Shown one piece after another: positions 20,723-29,745 of a DNA stretch of 64,000 nt; the stretch's first letter is position 1, and each line of letters begins with the position of its first letter. The stretch is from Pseudolactococcus piscium. Lineage in GTDB: Bacteria; Bacillota; Bacilli; Lactobacillales; Streptococcaceae. The translations under genes were made by a program, and so were the position numbers. Below the pieces are notes generated by a model. That model did no database searches and was not told the DNA's origin. It worked only from the letters and a program-made list of their open reading frames with translations. The stretch spans positions 17,918 through 81,917 of the forward strand of contig NZ_JXJW01000013.1 in NCBI RefSeq assembly GCF_002441695.1. Reading direction: 5' to 3'.

Positions 20723-20849
20723 GAATCACAAGTATGTCATAATTAAGATGTAGATAAGAGATATCACTCTTTATACATCCTATTTTAAAAAGTAAATTGA
20801 CTCATCAGTTTACCTCAATTAAGACATTTAAAAAGAAAGTGTGACATAT

Positions 20850-22034
20850 ATGAATAATCAAAAAGAAAGAATTATGGATCTGATGCGTAAAGGCATCATC
20901 ACAGAACTAGAAGCGATTGAATTGCTTGAAAAATCTGGCCTATCAACTGATGACAACACAAGTGATGGGAATCAAGCTAATACGAGTCAAACCGACAAAG
21001 AAGGTTACCAAACTGACTCATCAGAAGCCATCAAACAATTTGTCAATCAAGCAGGCTCGTTCATGAAAACGATGTTTCATTCAGCTAAAAAGTCTGTTGA
21101 TAATAATGTTGATTTTAGTAATGGTTTTCCCAGTCTGAAACATGTAACAAAATCAGATTTTAAAGCATTTGAAGAGCAAGTAACAGCTTTGTCAGTCTCT
21201 GCCACTTCAGGTGATGTGACTGTTATTGCTAAGGATGTTCAGAAAACAATTGTCGAAGTAAGTTATAAAGTATACGGCGGTATTTCAGAAGATGCCTTGG
21301 ACGCGTTTATACGTGAAAATGTTACGATTGACATTGAGCAAGGTGAACTTGTTGTCGCAGTCAAAAGTAAACGAATTGTTGTTGATCTAACAATTACGAT
21401 GGCGACTAATCAACTTCAAGATGCTAAATTTGATGTCGTGAATGGTAGCATGACCATAGAGAATTTAGTTCTAGCAGATTTAAATGTCAAAAAAGTAAAT
21501 GGCGATGTGAATATTAAAGGCGGCAGAGCTGACGCAGTAACTGTTAAGACTGTAAATGGTGAAATCCGAGTTGCAACAGACTTTGAAACAGCCGATATCA
21601 ACAGTGTAAATGGAGAAGTAATCATCACTGAATCGGCTATTGATGGTGAAAGTCTTAAAGTCAAAAATGTGAATGGTGATATCAAAATATCAGTTCCGAA
21701 AAATATTGGCTTAGTCGGTTATGTTAAAACAACATTTGGTAAATATAAGACACGTATCGACTTGGATAGCCCTTTGGAAATCACTAAAAATGGTGCAGCG
21801 CTCGTTAGAACAGCAGTCAATAGTTTGACCTTAGATATTGCTACAAATACAGGTAGTATCTGGCTCAAAGATGGCGAATCAGTTGAACAGACAGAAAAAG
21901 AAACGACTGTCGTAAGCGATGAGCAGCCTATATCTAGTTCAGTAGAAGTAGCACCAACAGAAGTGGTCCAATCTGAACCAGAAGTACCTGCAAGTCCTTT
22001 GGATGAGAGTGAGGCCGATAAGCATGTCGAGTAA
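20850..22034 (+). CDS. LiaX-like DUF4097 envelope-stress protein
   Basis: The 394-aa protein has an N-terminal short helical module (QKERIMDLMRKGIITELEAIELLEKSG), a linker, and a DUF4097-type beta-helix (about 110-345) with repeated VNG turns (VKTVNGEIRV, INSVNGEVII, VKNVNGDIKI). The acidic Ser/Pro-rich tail is low complexity. This architecture matches LiaX of enterococci, which senses antibiotics and antimicrobial peptides for the LiaFSR response. The gene overlaps a PspC gene by 11 bp, mirroring the liaXY pair. ATG 20850 is preferred; GTG 20841 is in frame. No regulator is in the window. Confidence 0.75.
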   Translation: MNNQKERIMDLMRKGIITELEAIELLEKSGLSTDDNTSDGNQANTSQTDKEGYQTDSSEAIKQFVNQAGSFMKTMFHSAKKSVDNNVDFSNGFPSLKHVTKSDFKAFEEQVTALSVSATSGDVTVIAKDVQKTIVEVSYKVYGGISEDALDAFIRENVTIDIEQGELVVAVKSKRIVVDLTITMATNQLQDAKFDVVNGSMTIENLVLADLNVKKVNGDVNIKGGRADAVTVKTVNGEIRVATDFETADINSVNGEVIITESAIDGESLKVKNVNGDIKISVPKNIGLVGYVKTTFGKYKTRIDLDSPLEITKNGAALVRTAVNSLTLDIATNTGSIWLKDGESVEQTEKETTVVSDEQPISSSVEVAPTEVVQSEPEVPASPLDESEADKHVE

Positions 22035-22350
22035 ACAATTGACTAAATCGCGAACCAACAAAAAAATCGCAGGTGTCATTGGTGGCTTCGGGGATTACTT
22101 TGGTTGGCCTGAGGATGTTGTGCTCATTATCCGGATTGTCTATGCCATCTTTGCATTTACAAGCTTTGGGTCACTTATATTAGTCTACTTTATTGTTGCC
22201 ATCATTCTACCAGATGCGCCAAAAAAGAACGGAAAAAACAAACAGGATTTTTCTGGATTTTCACAGTGGCCTGGCGATAAAAATAATCATGCCAAGAAAA
22301 GGAAGGATGTGACACCTTTTGACGATGATGATGAATGGTCACAGTTTTAG
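22024..22350 (+). CDS. PspC domain protein (LiaY/YthB-like)
   Basis: A 108-aa membrane protein. The PspC domain (LTKSRTNKKIAGVIGGFGDYFGW, then VVLIIRIVYAIFAFTSFGSLILVYFIVAIILP with two helices) is followed by a basic and then Asp-rich tail. Its ATG 22024 lies within the end of the LiaX-like gene, with GTGAGG inside that gene as ribosome site, so it is coupled. PspC-domain genes are membrane-stress responders under CesSR/LiaFSR in related cocci. Placement before hprK-lgt is also seen in streptococci. Confidence 0.88.
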   Translation: MSSKQLTKSRTNKKIAGVIGGFGDYFGWPEDVVLIIRIVYAIFAFTSFGSLILVYFIVAIILPDAPKKNGKNKQDFSGFSQWPGDKNNHAKKRKDVTPFDDDDEWSQF

Positions 22351-22360
22351 TGATAGCATA

Positions 22361-22397
22361 CAAAAATGCGCGGCTGTTTAGCATGGCGCGTTTTTTT
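22361..22397 (+). terminator. terminator after the PspC gene
   Basis: ATGCGC pairs with GCGCGT, with GCT/AGC above, followed by seven T. Confidence 0.85.
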
Positions 22398-22405
22398 GTA
22401 TTTTC

Positions 22406-22414
22406 TGATATAAT
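22406..22414 (+). promoter_or_regulatory. extended -10 promoter of hprK
   Basis: TGA-TATAAT (box 22409-22414) directly after the terminator, no clear -35. It gives hprK a leader of about 150 nt in which I see no further element. Confidence 0.5.
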
Positions 22415-22571
22415 GAAGGCAAGTGCGATTTTATTTTTTAGACTAAAGTTAATCAAAAAGGTCATTATTGTGCAAAGTTTAGCAAAAATAGCATTATAGA
22501 CTGATAAGTTAAGTAGACGAACACTTATGACTCAGCCCATAATGTAGTGGATATAAGGAAAGTGAGAAAAG

Positions 22572-23495
22572 ATGGTAGTAACAGTTGCGGATTTACTTGA
22601 GAAAATAAAATTTGATGTGATTTATGCGTCTGAAACGGCATTAAAAAAAGAGATTACAACCTCTGATGTCACACGTCCAGGACTAGAAATGACTGGCTAT
22701 TTGGAGTACTATACGCCTGAACGTATCCAACTGTTTGGGATGAAGGAATGGTCATATGCACACAATGAGATAGGCGATAATCGCTATGATTTATTGAAAA
22801 ACATTGTGACAGATGAAACACCAGCGATTATTATTGCCAGAGGCCTAGCGGTTCCAGATGAAATGCTAAATGTTGCTAAAAAACGAGATACCGTTCTTTT
22901 ACAGTCAAGTGAACCAACAAGTCGACTAAATGGTGCGATTACGGCATTCTTAGACGAAAAATTAGCTATCCGTACGACGGTGCATGGCGTTTTGATGGAT
23001 ATTTTTGGTGTTGGTGTCCTAATTCAGGGGTCATCTGGGATTGGTAAGTCTGAGACAGGTTTGGAGTTGATCAAGCGTGGTCACCGTTTAGTGGCTGATG
23101 ATCGGGTGGATGTTTATCAAAAAGATGAATTTACTGTAGTGGGTGAACCTGCTGAAATACTACGCCATCTCATTGAACTTCGCGGTGTTGGGATTATTGA
23201 TGTGATGAGTCTTTTTGGTGCAGGTGCTGTAATGGATGCTGCACAAATAGACTTGACGGTTAATTTAGAGAATTATGAAAAAAGCAACACCTATGATCGA
23301 TTAGGTAATGGCGAAACAACGGTTGTTTTTTCAGGTGTCCCAGTACCCCAGGTGAAAATACCAGTTACGACAGGTCGAAATGTATCTGTTATTATAGAAG
23401 CAGCAGTTATGAATTTTAGGGCAAAAAATATGGGATTTGATGCAACAAAGATGTTTGAAGAACGTCTATCAAAACTGATTGCGAGAAATTCATAA
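22572..23495 (+). CDS. hprK: HPr kinase/phosphorylase
   Basis: Bifunctional enzyme that phosphorylates Ser46 of HPr and removes it, controlling CcpA-dependent carbon catabolite repression. At 307 aa it has the P-loop [14 protein letters not shown] (about residue 153) and the signature [18 protein letters not shown] (about 200). AAGGAAAG lies upstream of ATG. lgt begins one base after the stop. A cre site in the pflB promoter of this window is a likely downstream target. Confidence 0.97.
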   Translation: MVVTVADLLEKIKFDVIYASETALKKEITTSDVTRPGLEMTGYLEYYTPERIQLFGMKEWSYAHNEIGDNRYDLLKNIVTDETPAIIIARGLAVPDEMLNVAKKRDTVLLQSSEPTSRLNGAITAFLDEKLAIRTTVHGVLMDIFGVGVLIQGSSGIGKSETGLELIKRGHRLVADDRVDVYQKDEFTVVGEPAEILRHLIELRGVGIIDVMSLFGAGAVMDAAQIDLTVNLENYEKSNTYDRLGNGETTVVFSGVPVPQVKIPVTTGRNVSVIIEAAVMNFRAKNMGFDATKMFEERLSKLIARNS

Positions 23496-23496
23496 G

Positions 23497-24294
23497 ATGG
23501 TAAATACAGTATTAGCAATTAATCCGATTGCCCTAAAATTAGGACCACTTGACATTAGATGGTATGCACTTTGTATCGTAACTGGTGTTGTCCTTGCAGT
23601 TTGGCTGGCGATGAAGGAAGCACCTAGAAAAAAAATCAGACCAGATGATATTTTAGATTTTATTTTGATTGCATTCCCGATTGCGATTATCGGTGCACGA
23701 ATTTATTATGTTCTCTTTGATTTAGGTTACTACAGTAAAAATCCAAGTGAGATATTTGCTATCTGGCATGGCGGTATTGCAATTTATGGTGCCTTGATCG
23801 CTGGAGGGATTACCTTATTAGTCTTTTCATATTATAAACTGATCGCACCACTTGATTTCTTAGATATTGCAGTACCAGGTGTCCTCGTTGCCCAAGCAAT
23901 GGGCAGATGGGGCAACTTTTTCAACCAGGAAGCATTTGGGAAACCGTTACATTCTCTAGACTTTCTACCAGGTTTCATCAAAAATCAGATGTATATAGAC
24001 AATAGCTATCGGACACCTACCTTCTTATATGAGTCGGTATGGAATCTAATCGGCTTTGGGCTAGTCATGGGTCTGAGACATCGCCTAAAAAATCTTAAAT
24101 CTGGGGATATTTTTGCTTTTTATCTTGTTTGGTACGGCCTCGGTCGTGCTGTTATTGAAGGTATGCGGACAGATAGTCTCATGTTCGGTCCCATACGTGT
24201 ATCACAAGCCTTGTCCTTAGTATTAATCGTTGTGGGTCTTGCTATTATCGTGCGACATCATAAGCCGGGTAAATATTTCCTTAAAAAGCAGTAA
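23497..24294 (+). CDS. lgt: prolipoprotein diacylglyceryl transferase
   Basis: Integral membrane enzyme that adds diacylglycerol to the lipobox cysteine of prelipoproteins. At 265 aa it has about seven membrane helices, the family signature [13 protein letters not shown] (about residue 137), [14 protein letters not shown] and [19 protein letters not shown] 23497 is adopted because the protein then starts [26 protein letters not shown]; the TTG at 23479 lies inside hprK. It is coupled to hprK. Confidence 0.96.
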   Translation: MVNTVLAINPIALKLGPLDIRWYALCIVTGVVLAVWLAMKEAPRKKIRPDDILDFILIAFPIAIIGARIYYVLFDLGYYSKNPSEIFAIWHGGIAIYGALIAGGITLLVFSYYKLIAPLDFLDIAVPGVLVAQAMGRWGNFFNQEAFGKPLHSLDFLPGFIKNQMYIDNSYRTPTFLYESVWNLIGFGLVMGLRHRLKNLKSGDIFAFYLVWYGLGRAVIEGMRTDSLMFGPIRVSQALSLVLIVVGLAIIVRHHKPGKYFLKKQ

Positions 24295-24296
24295 TT

Positions 24297-24349
24297 TGCT
24301 ATAATTTAATTATGAATCATCGGCATACTTGCTTGTCACAAGCAAGTAT
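24297..24349 (+). promoter_or_regulatory. promoter and perfect hairpin in the DUF948 gene leader
   Basis: TGC-TATAAT (box 24300-24305) is followed by a perfect 11-bp inverted repeat, ATACTTGCTTG / CAAGCAAGTAT (24325-24349), with a 3-nt loop. No T-tract follows, so I read it as a 5' UTR structure or operator, not a terminator. Confidence 0.55.
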
Positions 24350-24372
24350 ACAAATTTTAGGAAGAGGTATTT

Positions 24373-24786
24373 ATGGGAGATACAGCATTGATTATCATCG
24401 CTGTTGCCGTTGCAATTTTGGTCCTATTCTTGGTTATTTTAATTGTCAAGATGATGAAAACTGTGGATGAAATCAATCGGACAATTGGCGTTGTGACACA
24501 AGATGCAGATGTGTTGCTTAAACAGGCAGATACACTAATGGGAAAAACCAACACACTACTAGAGGATATTAACGGTAAAGTTGCAACGATTGATCCGCTT
24601 TTTACTGCTGTTGCTGATTTATCTGACAGTGTTTCCAGACTGAATCATACAGGTAACACATTTGCCACACGTATGAAGAGTACAGCCTCAAATGCTGGTA
24701 AGGCGACTGCGGTTGTCACTTTGGGGCGTGGCGCAAGTAAATTATTTACAAAAAGAAAAAAAAGAGCTGAAGAAAAAAAGAAATAA
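24373..24786 (+). CDS. DUF948 family membrane-anchored protein
   Basis: A 137-aa protein with one N-terminal transmembrane helix (ALIIIAVAVAILVLFLVILIV) and a helical, heptad-rich region (DEINRTIGVVTQDADVLLKQ), ending in a basic KKRKKRAEEKKK tail. DUF948 proteins commonly precede a YtxH gene, as here, and are linked to general stress in Gram-positives. GGAAGAGG gives a good start. Molecular function unknown. Confidence 0.85.
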   Translation: MGDTALIIIAVAVAILVLFLVILIVKMMKTVDEINRTIGVVTQDADVLLKQADTLMGKTNTLLEDINGKVATIDPLFTAVADLSDSVSRLNHTGNTFATRMKSTASNAGKATAVVTLGRGASKLFTKRKKRAEEKKK

Positions 24787-24880
24787 CGTCATGCAACTAA
24801 AGCATGCAGTATAGCTGTCAAGCACAACTTTTTTTGTTAAAACTAAGACAGTTGTGTTGATAGTATAAAGGAGAAAAAGA

Positions 24881-25447
24881 ATGGCTAAGAAAACAGGATT
24901 TTTAGTAGGTGCTATTTTAGGTGTCATCGGTGGTGCAGTAGCCGCATTAGCAACAGCGCCTAAAGAAGGTAAAAAACTTCGAAAAGATGTGAAGGATTTC
25001 TATCAAGATTATAAGGAAGATCCTAAGGCGAAATTTGATGAGGTAAAGGATACAGCCCTTAATTTTTATGATGAGAAGTCTGGAAAAGTAGTTGATTTTT
25101 CTACAGATAAATTTAATGAAATGAAAGAAAAGTTTGATAACGGTGAAATCTCTACTGATAAAGTTAAAGCATTTCTCGTTTCTAAAAAAGCAGAAATTAA
25201 AGCAAAAGTTGACTCTGGAGAGTTATCCAAAGAAAAAGTGATGGCGCTTTTAGCCGCTACAAAAGACAAGCTTTCAGATAAGGTCAATGAGTTGAAATCA
25301 GATGTGACTGTTGCTGATCTTGAAGACGAGTTTGCGCTAGAACTTGATCAAGAAGACCTGATTGACAAAACTGATGAGATTGTGGATAAAGCATCTGATA
25401 AAGCTGTTGAGACGCTTGAAGCTGGCAAAGACTTACTTAATAAATAA
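24881..25447 (+). CDS. YtxH domain-containing protein
   Basis: A 188-aa protein beginning KKTGFLVGAILGVIGGAVAALATAPKEGKKLRKDV, the YtxH glycine-rich membrane helix with the typical LATAPKEGKKLR. A long charged helical region follows, with imperfect repeats (NGEISTDKVKAFL / SGELSKEKVMALL). AAAGGAG precedes the start. It pairs with the DUF948 gene; a partial inverted repeat TCAAGCACAAC / GTTGTGTTGA lies between them. Confidence 0.88.
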   Translation: MAKKTGFLVGAILGVIGGAVAALATAPKEGKKLRKDVKDFYQDYKEDPKAKFDEVKDTALNFYDEKSGKVVDFSTDKFNEMKEKFDNGEISTDKVKAFLVSKKAEIKAKVDSGELSKEKVMALLAATKDKLSDKVNELKSDVTVADLEDEFALELDQEDLIDKTDEIVDKASDKAVETLEAGKDLLNK

Positions 25448-25451
25448 GCAT

Positions 25452-25488
25452 ATAAAAAAACTGTCATGCGACAGTTTTTTTATATGCT
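25452..25488. terminator. long bidirectional terminator
   Basis: AAAAAAACTGTC-ATGC-GACAGTTTTTTT extended by GCATAT / ATATGC at the base. It serves the YtxH gene on + and the DUF3042 gene on -. Confidence 0.92.
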
Positions 25489-25500
25489 AGTAAAAGCAGC

Positions 25501-25668
25501 TTAATGAGATACACGTTTCCGAGCAGCCTTACGACGGTTTTCGTTTACAAACTCTTCTTTTTTGAGTTCAGGATCGATAATTGTTTTTTTGACTGCGAAG
25601 ACACCTGCAGCAGTTGCGGCAATTGTTCCGATAACGCCAGTGATGATACCTTTTCCAAATTTGTTCAT
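25501..25668 (-). CDS. DUF3042 family small protein, 55 aa
   Basis: On the - strand, AAGGAGG lies 8 nt before ATG at 25668 and gives MNKFGKGIITGVIGTIAATA, a transmembrane helix, then KKTIIDPELKKEEFVNENRR and a basic C-terminus. This matches the DUF3042 small membrane proteins of Lactobacillales. The gene is short and easily missed. It is convergent with the YtxH gene and divergent from miaA. Function unknown. Confidence 0.85.
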   Translation of the reverse strand: MNKFGKGIITGVIGTIAATAAGVFAVKKTIIDPELKKEEFVNENRRKAARKRVSH

Positions 25669-25690
25669 TTCAAAATCCTCCTTATTAATA

Positions 25691-25699
25691 TGCTATAAT
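25691..25699 (+). promoter_or_regulatory. extended -10 promoter of miaA
   Basis: TGC-TATAAT, no clear -35; start point near 25706, about 20 nt before the miaA start. Confidence 0.55.
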
Positions 25700-25726
25700 T
25701 TAATCATAACAAAAAAAAAGAAAAAA

Positions 25727-26629
25727 GTGAAAAATTTGATAAAAAATAAAGTGATTGTTATCGCTGGACCAACTGCAGTTGGCAAAACAGCCTTATCTAT
25801 AGAGATTGCAAGAGCCTATGATGGGGAGGTTATTAATGGTGATAGTCAACAAGTCTACCAGGATGTACACATTGGTACAGCCAAGGCGACTAAGGAAGAA
25901 CAGGAAGCAATTAAGCACCATTTAATCGATATTCGCGCCTTGTCAGAGACCTTTAGTGCCCATGACTTTGTAACTGCAGCCAATCAAGCAATAGCAGATA
26001 TACTAGCACGTGGCAAATTACCGATTATCGTTGGGGGAACAGGCCTATATCTTCAAAGTCTGATAGAAGGCTACCATCTTGGTGGTCAGGGACATCATGA
26101 GGAGATGCGTGCGCTGCGTCAAGAATTAGAGGTGATGACGGACGAGGAATTATTTCATCAGGTATCAAGTCATGGTATTGAGATTGCACAACCCAATCGG
26201 CGTAGGGCAATCAGAGCGATAGAGTTAGTCACTTTTGGTGGGGATGCTGAGAACATCGTGTCGGATTATGAGTTTATCATTATCGGACTAAACATGGATC
26301 GCACTCTCCTATATGAGCGGATTAATCACCGTGTTGATAAGATGATGGTGGATGGCTTACTAGCAGAAGCCAAAATGCTATATGACACGTTACCAGATGC
26401 TCAGGTTGCACGAGCGATTGGCTATAAAGAGTTTTTCCCTTATTTTTCTGGTCAAAGTACACTAGAGGATGCAATTGAATTAGTCAAGCGGAATTCGAGA
26501 CGCTATAGTAAGCGACAAATTACCTGGTTTAAAAATAGGATGGCAGTGGATTTTCTAGATGTATTTGCTGCTGATTTTAAAACACAAACAAGCCAAAAAA
26601 TAGAGAGGTTTTTAGATGATAGCAACTGA
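25727..26629 (+). CDS. miaA: tRNA dimethylallyltransferase
   Basis: Adds the dimethylallyl group to A37 of tRNAs reading UNN codons. The P-loop IAGPTAVGKTALSIE is near the N-terminus, with NGDSQQVYQD, IVGGTGLYLQSLIEG and ARAIGYKEF. The frame is open far upstream, but that region runs through the DUF3042 gene. I take GTG 25727 (300 aa), the first start after the promoter; TTG 25736 is an alternative. No Shine-Dalgarno is visible for either. hflX overlaps the end by 14 bp. Confidence 0.93.
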   Translation: MKNLIKNKVIVIAGPTAVGKTALSIEIARAYDGEVINGDSQQVYQDVHIGTAKATKEEQEAIKHHLIDIRALSETFSAHDFVTAANQAIADILARGKLPIIVGGTGLYLQSLIEGYHLGGQGHHEEMRALRQELEVMTDEELFHQVSSHGIEIAQPNRRRAIRAIELVTFGGDAENIVSDYEFIIIGLNMDRTLLYERINHRVDKMMVDGLLAEAKMLYDTLPDAQVARAIGYKEFFPYFSGQSTLEDAIELVKRNSRRYSKRQITWFKNRMAVDFLDVFAADFKTQTSQKIERFLDDSN

Positions 26630-27854
26630 AATAGCAGCAGAAAAAGTCGTATTAGTTGGTGCAGAAACGTATGGCAATCGTGAGACATTTGATGTCTCCT
26701 TACTAGAATTGGCTAGTTTGGCAGAGACAGCAGGTGCGATTGTCCATGCAACTTTTACGCAAAAAAAAGAACGCTTGGATGGAAAATATGTCGTTGGGAT
26801 AGGTAAGTTAGAAGAAATCAAGACGACAATCGAAGCTGATGATATTGATATGGTGATCTTTAATGAGAAATTGACGCCGCGTCAGAATGTCAACTTGGAA
26901 ACTTTTCTTGGGGTCAAAGTAATTGACCGTATGCAGCTGATTCTAGATATTTTTGCGCTTAGGGCCAGATCACACGTTGGTATGCTCCAAGTTGAATTGG
27001 CGCAACTGAAGTATCTCTTACCTCGCTTATCAGGTAGTAAGGGTCTAGAACTCAGTCGTCAAGGGGGCGGAATAGGCGCTCGGGGTGCTGGTGAAAGTCA
27101 GCTAGAAACAGATCGTAGACATATTCGTCACCGTGTTGAAATGATCGAGTCCCAACTTAAAAAAGCTGAAAAAGTACAGGAAAATAGTCGTCAAAAAAGA
27201 AATGCATCATCAGTATTTAAGCTAGGATTAATCGGCTATACAAATGCTGGGAAATCTTCTGTTTTCAATGCATTGACCAATAAAATACAATATGAAAAAG
27301 ATGAGTTATTTGCGACATTAGATGCAACTACCAAAGAATTTTCATTAAAAGATGAATTTATGGTCACAATGACTGATACAGTTGGGTTTATTCAGGATTT
27401 ACCAACAGAGCTAGTTCAAGCCTTTAAATCAACACTAGCAGAATCTAAAAATGTGGATTTATTACTTCATATAGTGGATGCATCAAATCCAGCCCATAGT
27501 CTACACGAAGATGTTGTGACGGATATTATGACCTCATTAAAGATGTCAGATATTCCTGTGTTGACTATATACAATAAACTTGACCTGGCTGAGCATTTTT
27601 CGCCGACAGTACTGCCAAATGTTCAGATTTCCATAAAAAGTGAGGCAGGTATCGCACGACTCAGACAAGCGATAATTGATAAAATCAGTGAGTTGTTTAC
27701 ACCATTTGACTTAAGGATTCCCTTTAGTGAAGCTTACAGGTTGCCCATGATTAAAAAGATTGCTTTAATCGATCAAATTATTGAGCTAGATGAAGCAGAA
27801 GTGTACGTTGTTTCGGGTAGTATTTCCCAAGCAGACAAATGGAGGATATCATAA
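26616..27854 (+). CDS. hflX: GTPase HflX
   Basis: Ribosome-binding GTPase that splits stalled or hibernating 70S ribosomes. At 412 aa it has the N-terminal HflX domain (VVGIGKLEEI, FNEKLTPRQNVNLE, LSRQGGGIGARGAGESQLE with the Gly-rich loop at about 150), then a G domain with G1 GYTNAGKSSVFNAL, G3 DTVGFIQDLP and G4 NKLD. GAGAGG precedes ATG 26616, which lies inside miaA. The pairing with miaA is classical. Confidence 0.95.
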   Translation: MIATEIAAEKVVLVGAETYGNRETFDVSLLELASLAETAGAIVHATFTQKKERLDGKYVVGIGKLEEIKTTIEADDIDMVIFNEKLTPRQNVNLETFLGVKVIDRMQLILDIFALRARSHVGMLQVELAQLKYLLPRLSGSKGLELSRQGGGIGARGAGESQLETDRRHIRHRVEMIESQLKKAEKVQENSRQKRNASSVFKLGLIGYTNAGKSSVFNALTNKIQYEKDELFATLDATTKEFSLKDEFMVTMTDTVGFIQDLPTELVQAFKSTLAESKNVDLLLHIVDASNPAHSLHEDVVTDIMTSLKMSDIPVLTIYNKLDLAEHFSPTVLPNVQISIKSEAGIARLRQAIIDKISELFTPFDLRIPFSEAYRLPMIKKIALIDQIIELDEAEVYVVSGSISQADKWRIS

Positions 27855-27855
27855 G

Positions 27856-28518
27856 ATGGATTACGTTGAACTTGCCATAAAGTCGGGTGGTTTTATGGCA
27901 ATGGACCGTGTATTTTTAAAAAATCGGTTAGCAGCAATAGCAACGGATATAGAGAAATTGGCTTACATTATGCCACCAGCAAGTGTCGTAAATGCTTATT
28001 TTTCTGAGATTTATCAAAAACAAGGACCTGACGAGGCCATGGCCTATTTCTTGACCTTATCGACGACTTTTGAAGGGGTCTCTGAGCGGCCAAGCTTTGA
28101 GTTAGAGGGGAGTAAAGCAGCACCGACACTCCGAATCATTCGTTTAAATCTGCTAGGTAAGTCATTTGGGTTAGTCTATAAAAATACTGATGGAGAGGCA
28201 CTTATATTTAGTGAATTAGCTGATGAAAAATTGAGCGATACACTTTTATTTGAAATTGCTAAACTATTTCCTGAGTATGTTGTGACAGCAACTGATAGTA
28301 ATGTGACATTGGCTAAAGTGTCATTTGAAGCTTTTAGTGCTGAGGAAGAGCTGACTGATTTAACAAGAAAAAGTGAGAATAAGACCTATACCAGAGTCAC
28401 AACATTCAATATAGCAGACGGACTAGCTTGCTATGAAGCATTACTAAAAAATTGCGAAAAAACTGAAAAAATGATACAATTCAAGCATAGAGAATTTAAC
28501 TTGTATTTAAGAAAGTAG
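27856..28518 (+). CDS. conserved hypothetical protein between hflX and the SPFH gene, 220 aa
   Basis: I do not recognise a domain. It starts MDYVELAIKSGGFMAMDRVF with GGAGG 10 nt upstream, one base after hflX. No signal peptide or membrane helix; mixed alpha/beta, mildly acidic. Its position in the miaA-hflX-rnz run of streptococci and lactococci suggests a conserved role near tRNA or ribosome metabolism, but that is inference from synteny only. The SPFH gene follows after 8 bases. Confidence 0.75.
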   Translation: MDYVELAIKSGGFMAMDRVFLKNRLAAIATDIEKLAYIMPPASVVNAYFSEIYQKQGPDEAMAYFLTLSTTFEGVSERPSFELEGSKAAPTLRIIRLNLLGKSFGLVYKNTDGEALIFSELADEKLSDTLLFEIAKLFPEYVVTATDSNVTLAKVSFEAFSAEEELTDLTRKSENKTYTRVTTFNIADGLACYEALLKNCEKTEKMIQFKHREFNLYLRK

Positions 28519-28526
28519 GGAAAAAA

Positions 28527-29420
28527 ATGGCTGTTATGTTAATTATTTTATTTGTTATTATCATCTTGGTTTTAGCAAGTCTATCAAGTCTGTTTTTCGT
28601 TGTCAAACAGCAAAGTGTTGCGATTGTTGAGCGATTTGGTAAATTTACCTCATTAGCGCATTCAGGCTTTCATTTTAAAATGCCGTTTGGCATTGATCGT
28701 ATTGCTGCTCGCGTACAACTCCGTTTGCTGCAAAACGATATGAACGTTGAGACAAAAACGCAAGATAATGTCTTTGTACAGATGACAGTCGCGACGCAAT
28801 ATCGTGTAGATGAGCAAAATGTAACAGATGCTTACTACAAATTAATGAATCCAGGCGAACAAATCAAGTCATATATCGAAGATGCCTTGCGTTCTAGTGT
28901 GCCTAAGTTAACACTGGATGAGTTGTTTGAGAAAAAAGATGAGATTGCGCTTGAGGTTCAAAAACAAGTTGCAGAAGAAATGTCAACTTATGGCTATATC
29001 ATTGTTAAAACACTGATTACTAAAGTTGAACCAGATGCTGAAGTTAAGCAATCAATGAATGAAATTAATGCTGCACAAAGAAAACGTGTTGCAGCACAAG
29101 AATTGGCTAATGCTGATAAAATTAAAATCGTTACTGCTGCCGAAGCAGATGCAGAAAAAGACAGACTTCATGGTGTCGGTATCGCTGAACAACGTAAAGC
29201 GATTGTTGATGGTCTAGCATTTTCAATCAAGGAGATGAAAGATACAGGAGTAGATATTTCAGAAGACCAAATCATGTCGATTCTGTTAACTAACCAATAT
29301 CTTGATACCTTGAATCAATTTGCGATTAATGGTAATTCATCAGTCTTCTTACCAAGTCAACCAAATGGGATTGAAGATATTCGAACTCAAATTTTAACAG
29401 CACTTGCTGCTAAGGGTTAA
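28527..29420 (+). CDS. SPFH/band 7 (stomatin-like) membrane protein
   Basis: A 297-aa protein with an N-terminal hydrophobic hairpin (LIILFVIIILVLASLSSLFFVV), then the SPFH domain (QQSVAIVERFGKFTSLAHSGFHFKMPFG, through TQDNVFVQMTVATQYRV and SYIEDALRSSVPKLTLDELFEKK) and a coiled C-terminal region. It belongs with QmcA/stomatin-type scaffolds of membrane microdomains. GTAGGG lies upstream. A strong terminator follows. Confidence 0.92.
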   Translation: MAVMLIILFVIIILVLASLSSLFFVVKQQSVAIVERFGKFTSLAHSGFHFKMPFGIDRIAARVQLRLLQNDMNVETKTQDNVFVQMTVATQYRVDEQNVTDAYYKLMNPGEQIKSYIEDALRSSVPKLTLDELFEKKDEIALEVQKQVAEEMSTYGYIIVKTLITKVEPDAEVKQSMNEINAAQRKRVAAQELANADKIKIVTAAEADAEKDRLHGVGIAEQRKAIVDGLAFSIKEMKDTGVDISEDQIMSILLTNQYLDTLNQFAINGNSSVFLPSQPNGIEDIRTQILTALAAKG

Positions 29421-29440
29421 CCGATTAGTGTACTAAATTA

Positions 29441-29483
29441 AAAATATTCTGAGTGGGCTAGCCTACTCAGAATATTTTTTTGT
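29441..29483. terminator. strong bidirectional terminator
   Basis: AAATATTCTGAGT and ACTCAGAATATTT form a 13-bp perfect stem with an extra GG/CC at the top, then seven T. Confidence 0.95.
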
Positions 29484-29553
29484 TTTATACTGGCTTACTG
29501 CAGACTAACTGAAACAAAGGAATGCATCATGATTGCCTTATGATTAAGTTTTT

Positions 29554-29582
29554 TTGCCATTTTAGCAAAAATCTGTTAAACT
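29554..29582 (+). promoter_or_regulatory. promoter of tRNA-Arg
   Basis: TTGCCA (29554-29559), 17-bp spacer, TGT-TAAACT (29577-29582). Start point about 29589, 17 nt before the mature tRNA. Confidence 0.75.
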
Positions 29583-29605
29583 AGAGTAGTTGTCAAACAA
29601 AAATT

Positions 29606-29677
29606 CCGTCCTTAGTGTAATGGATATCACGTAAGATTCCGGTTCTTGAGATGGGGGTTCGATTCCCTCAGGACGGA
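29606..29677 (+). tRNA. tRNA-Arg(CCG)
   Basis: Acceptor CCGTCCT pairs with AGGACGG. D arm GTGTAATGGATATCAC; anticodon stem TAAGA/TCTTG with loop TTCCGGT, anticodon CCG; T arm GGGGG-TTCGATT-CCCTC; discriminator A at 29677. The 3' CCA is not encoded. A T-rich run follows at once as terminator. It reads CGG arginine codons. Confidence 0.93.
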
Positions 29678-29745
29678 TTTTTTTTCTTTTTATACGCAAT
29701 CTCTTTTTGACTTGTGTATCTTTGCTTAGTGAGCGAAAGGAAATC

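Noticed and set aside
25562..25726. Upstream extension of miaA
   Set aside because: It runs antisense through the DUF3042 gene and across the miaA promoter; the conserved start is after 25727.
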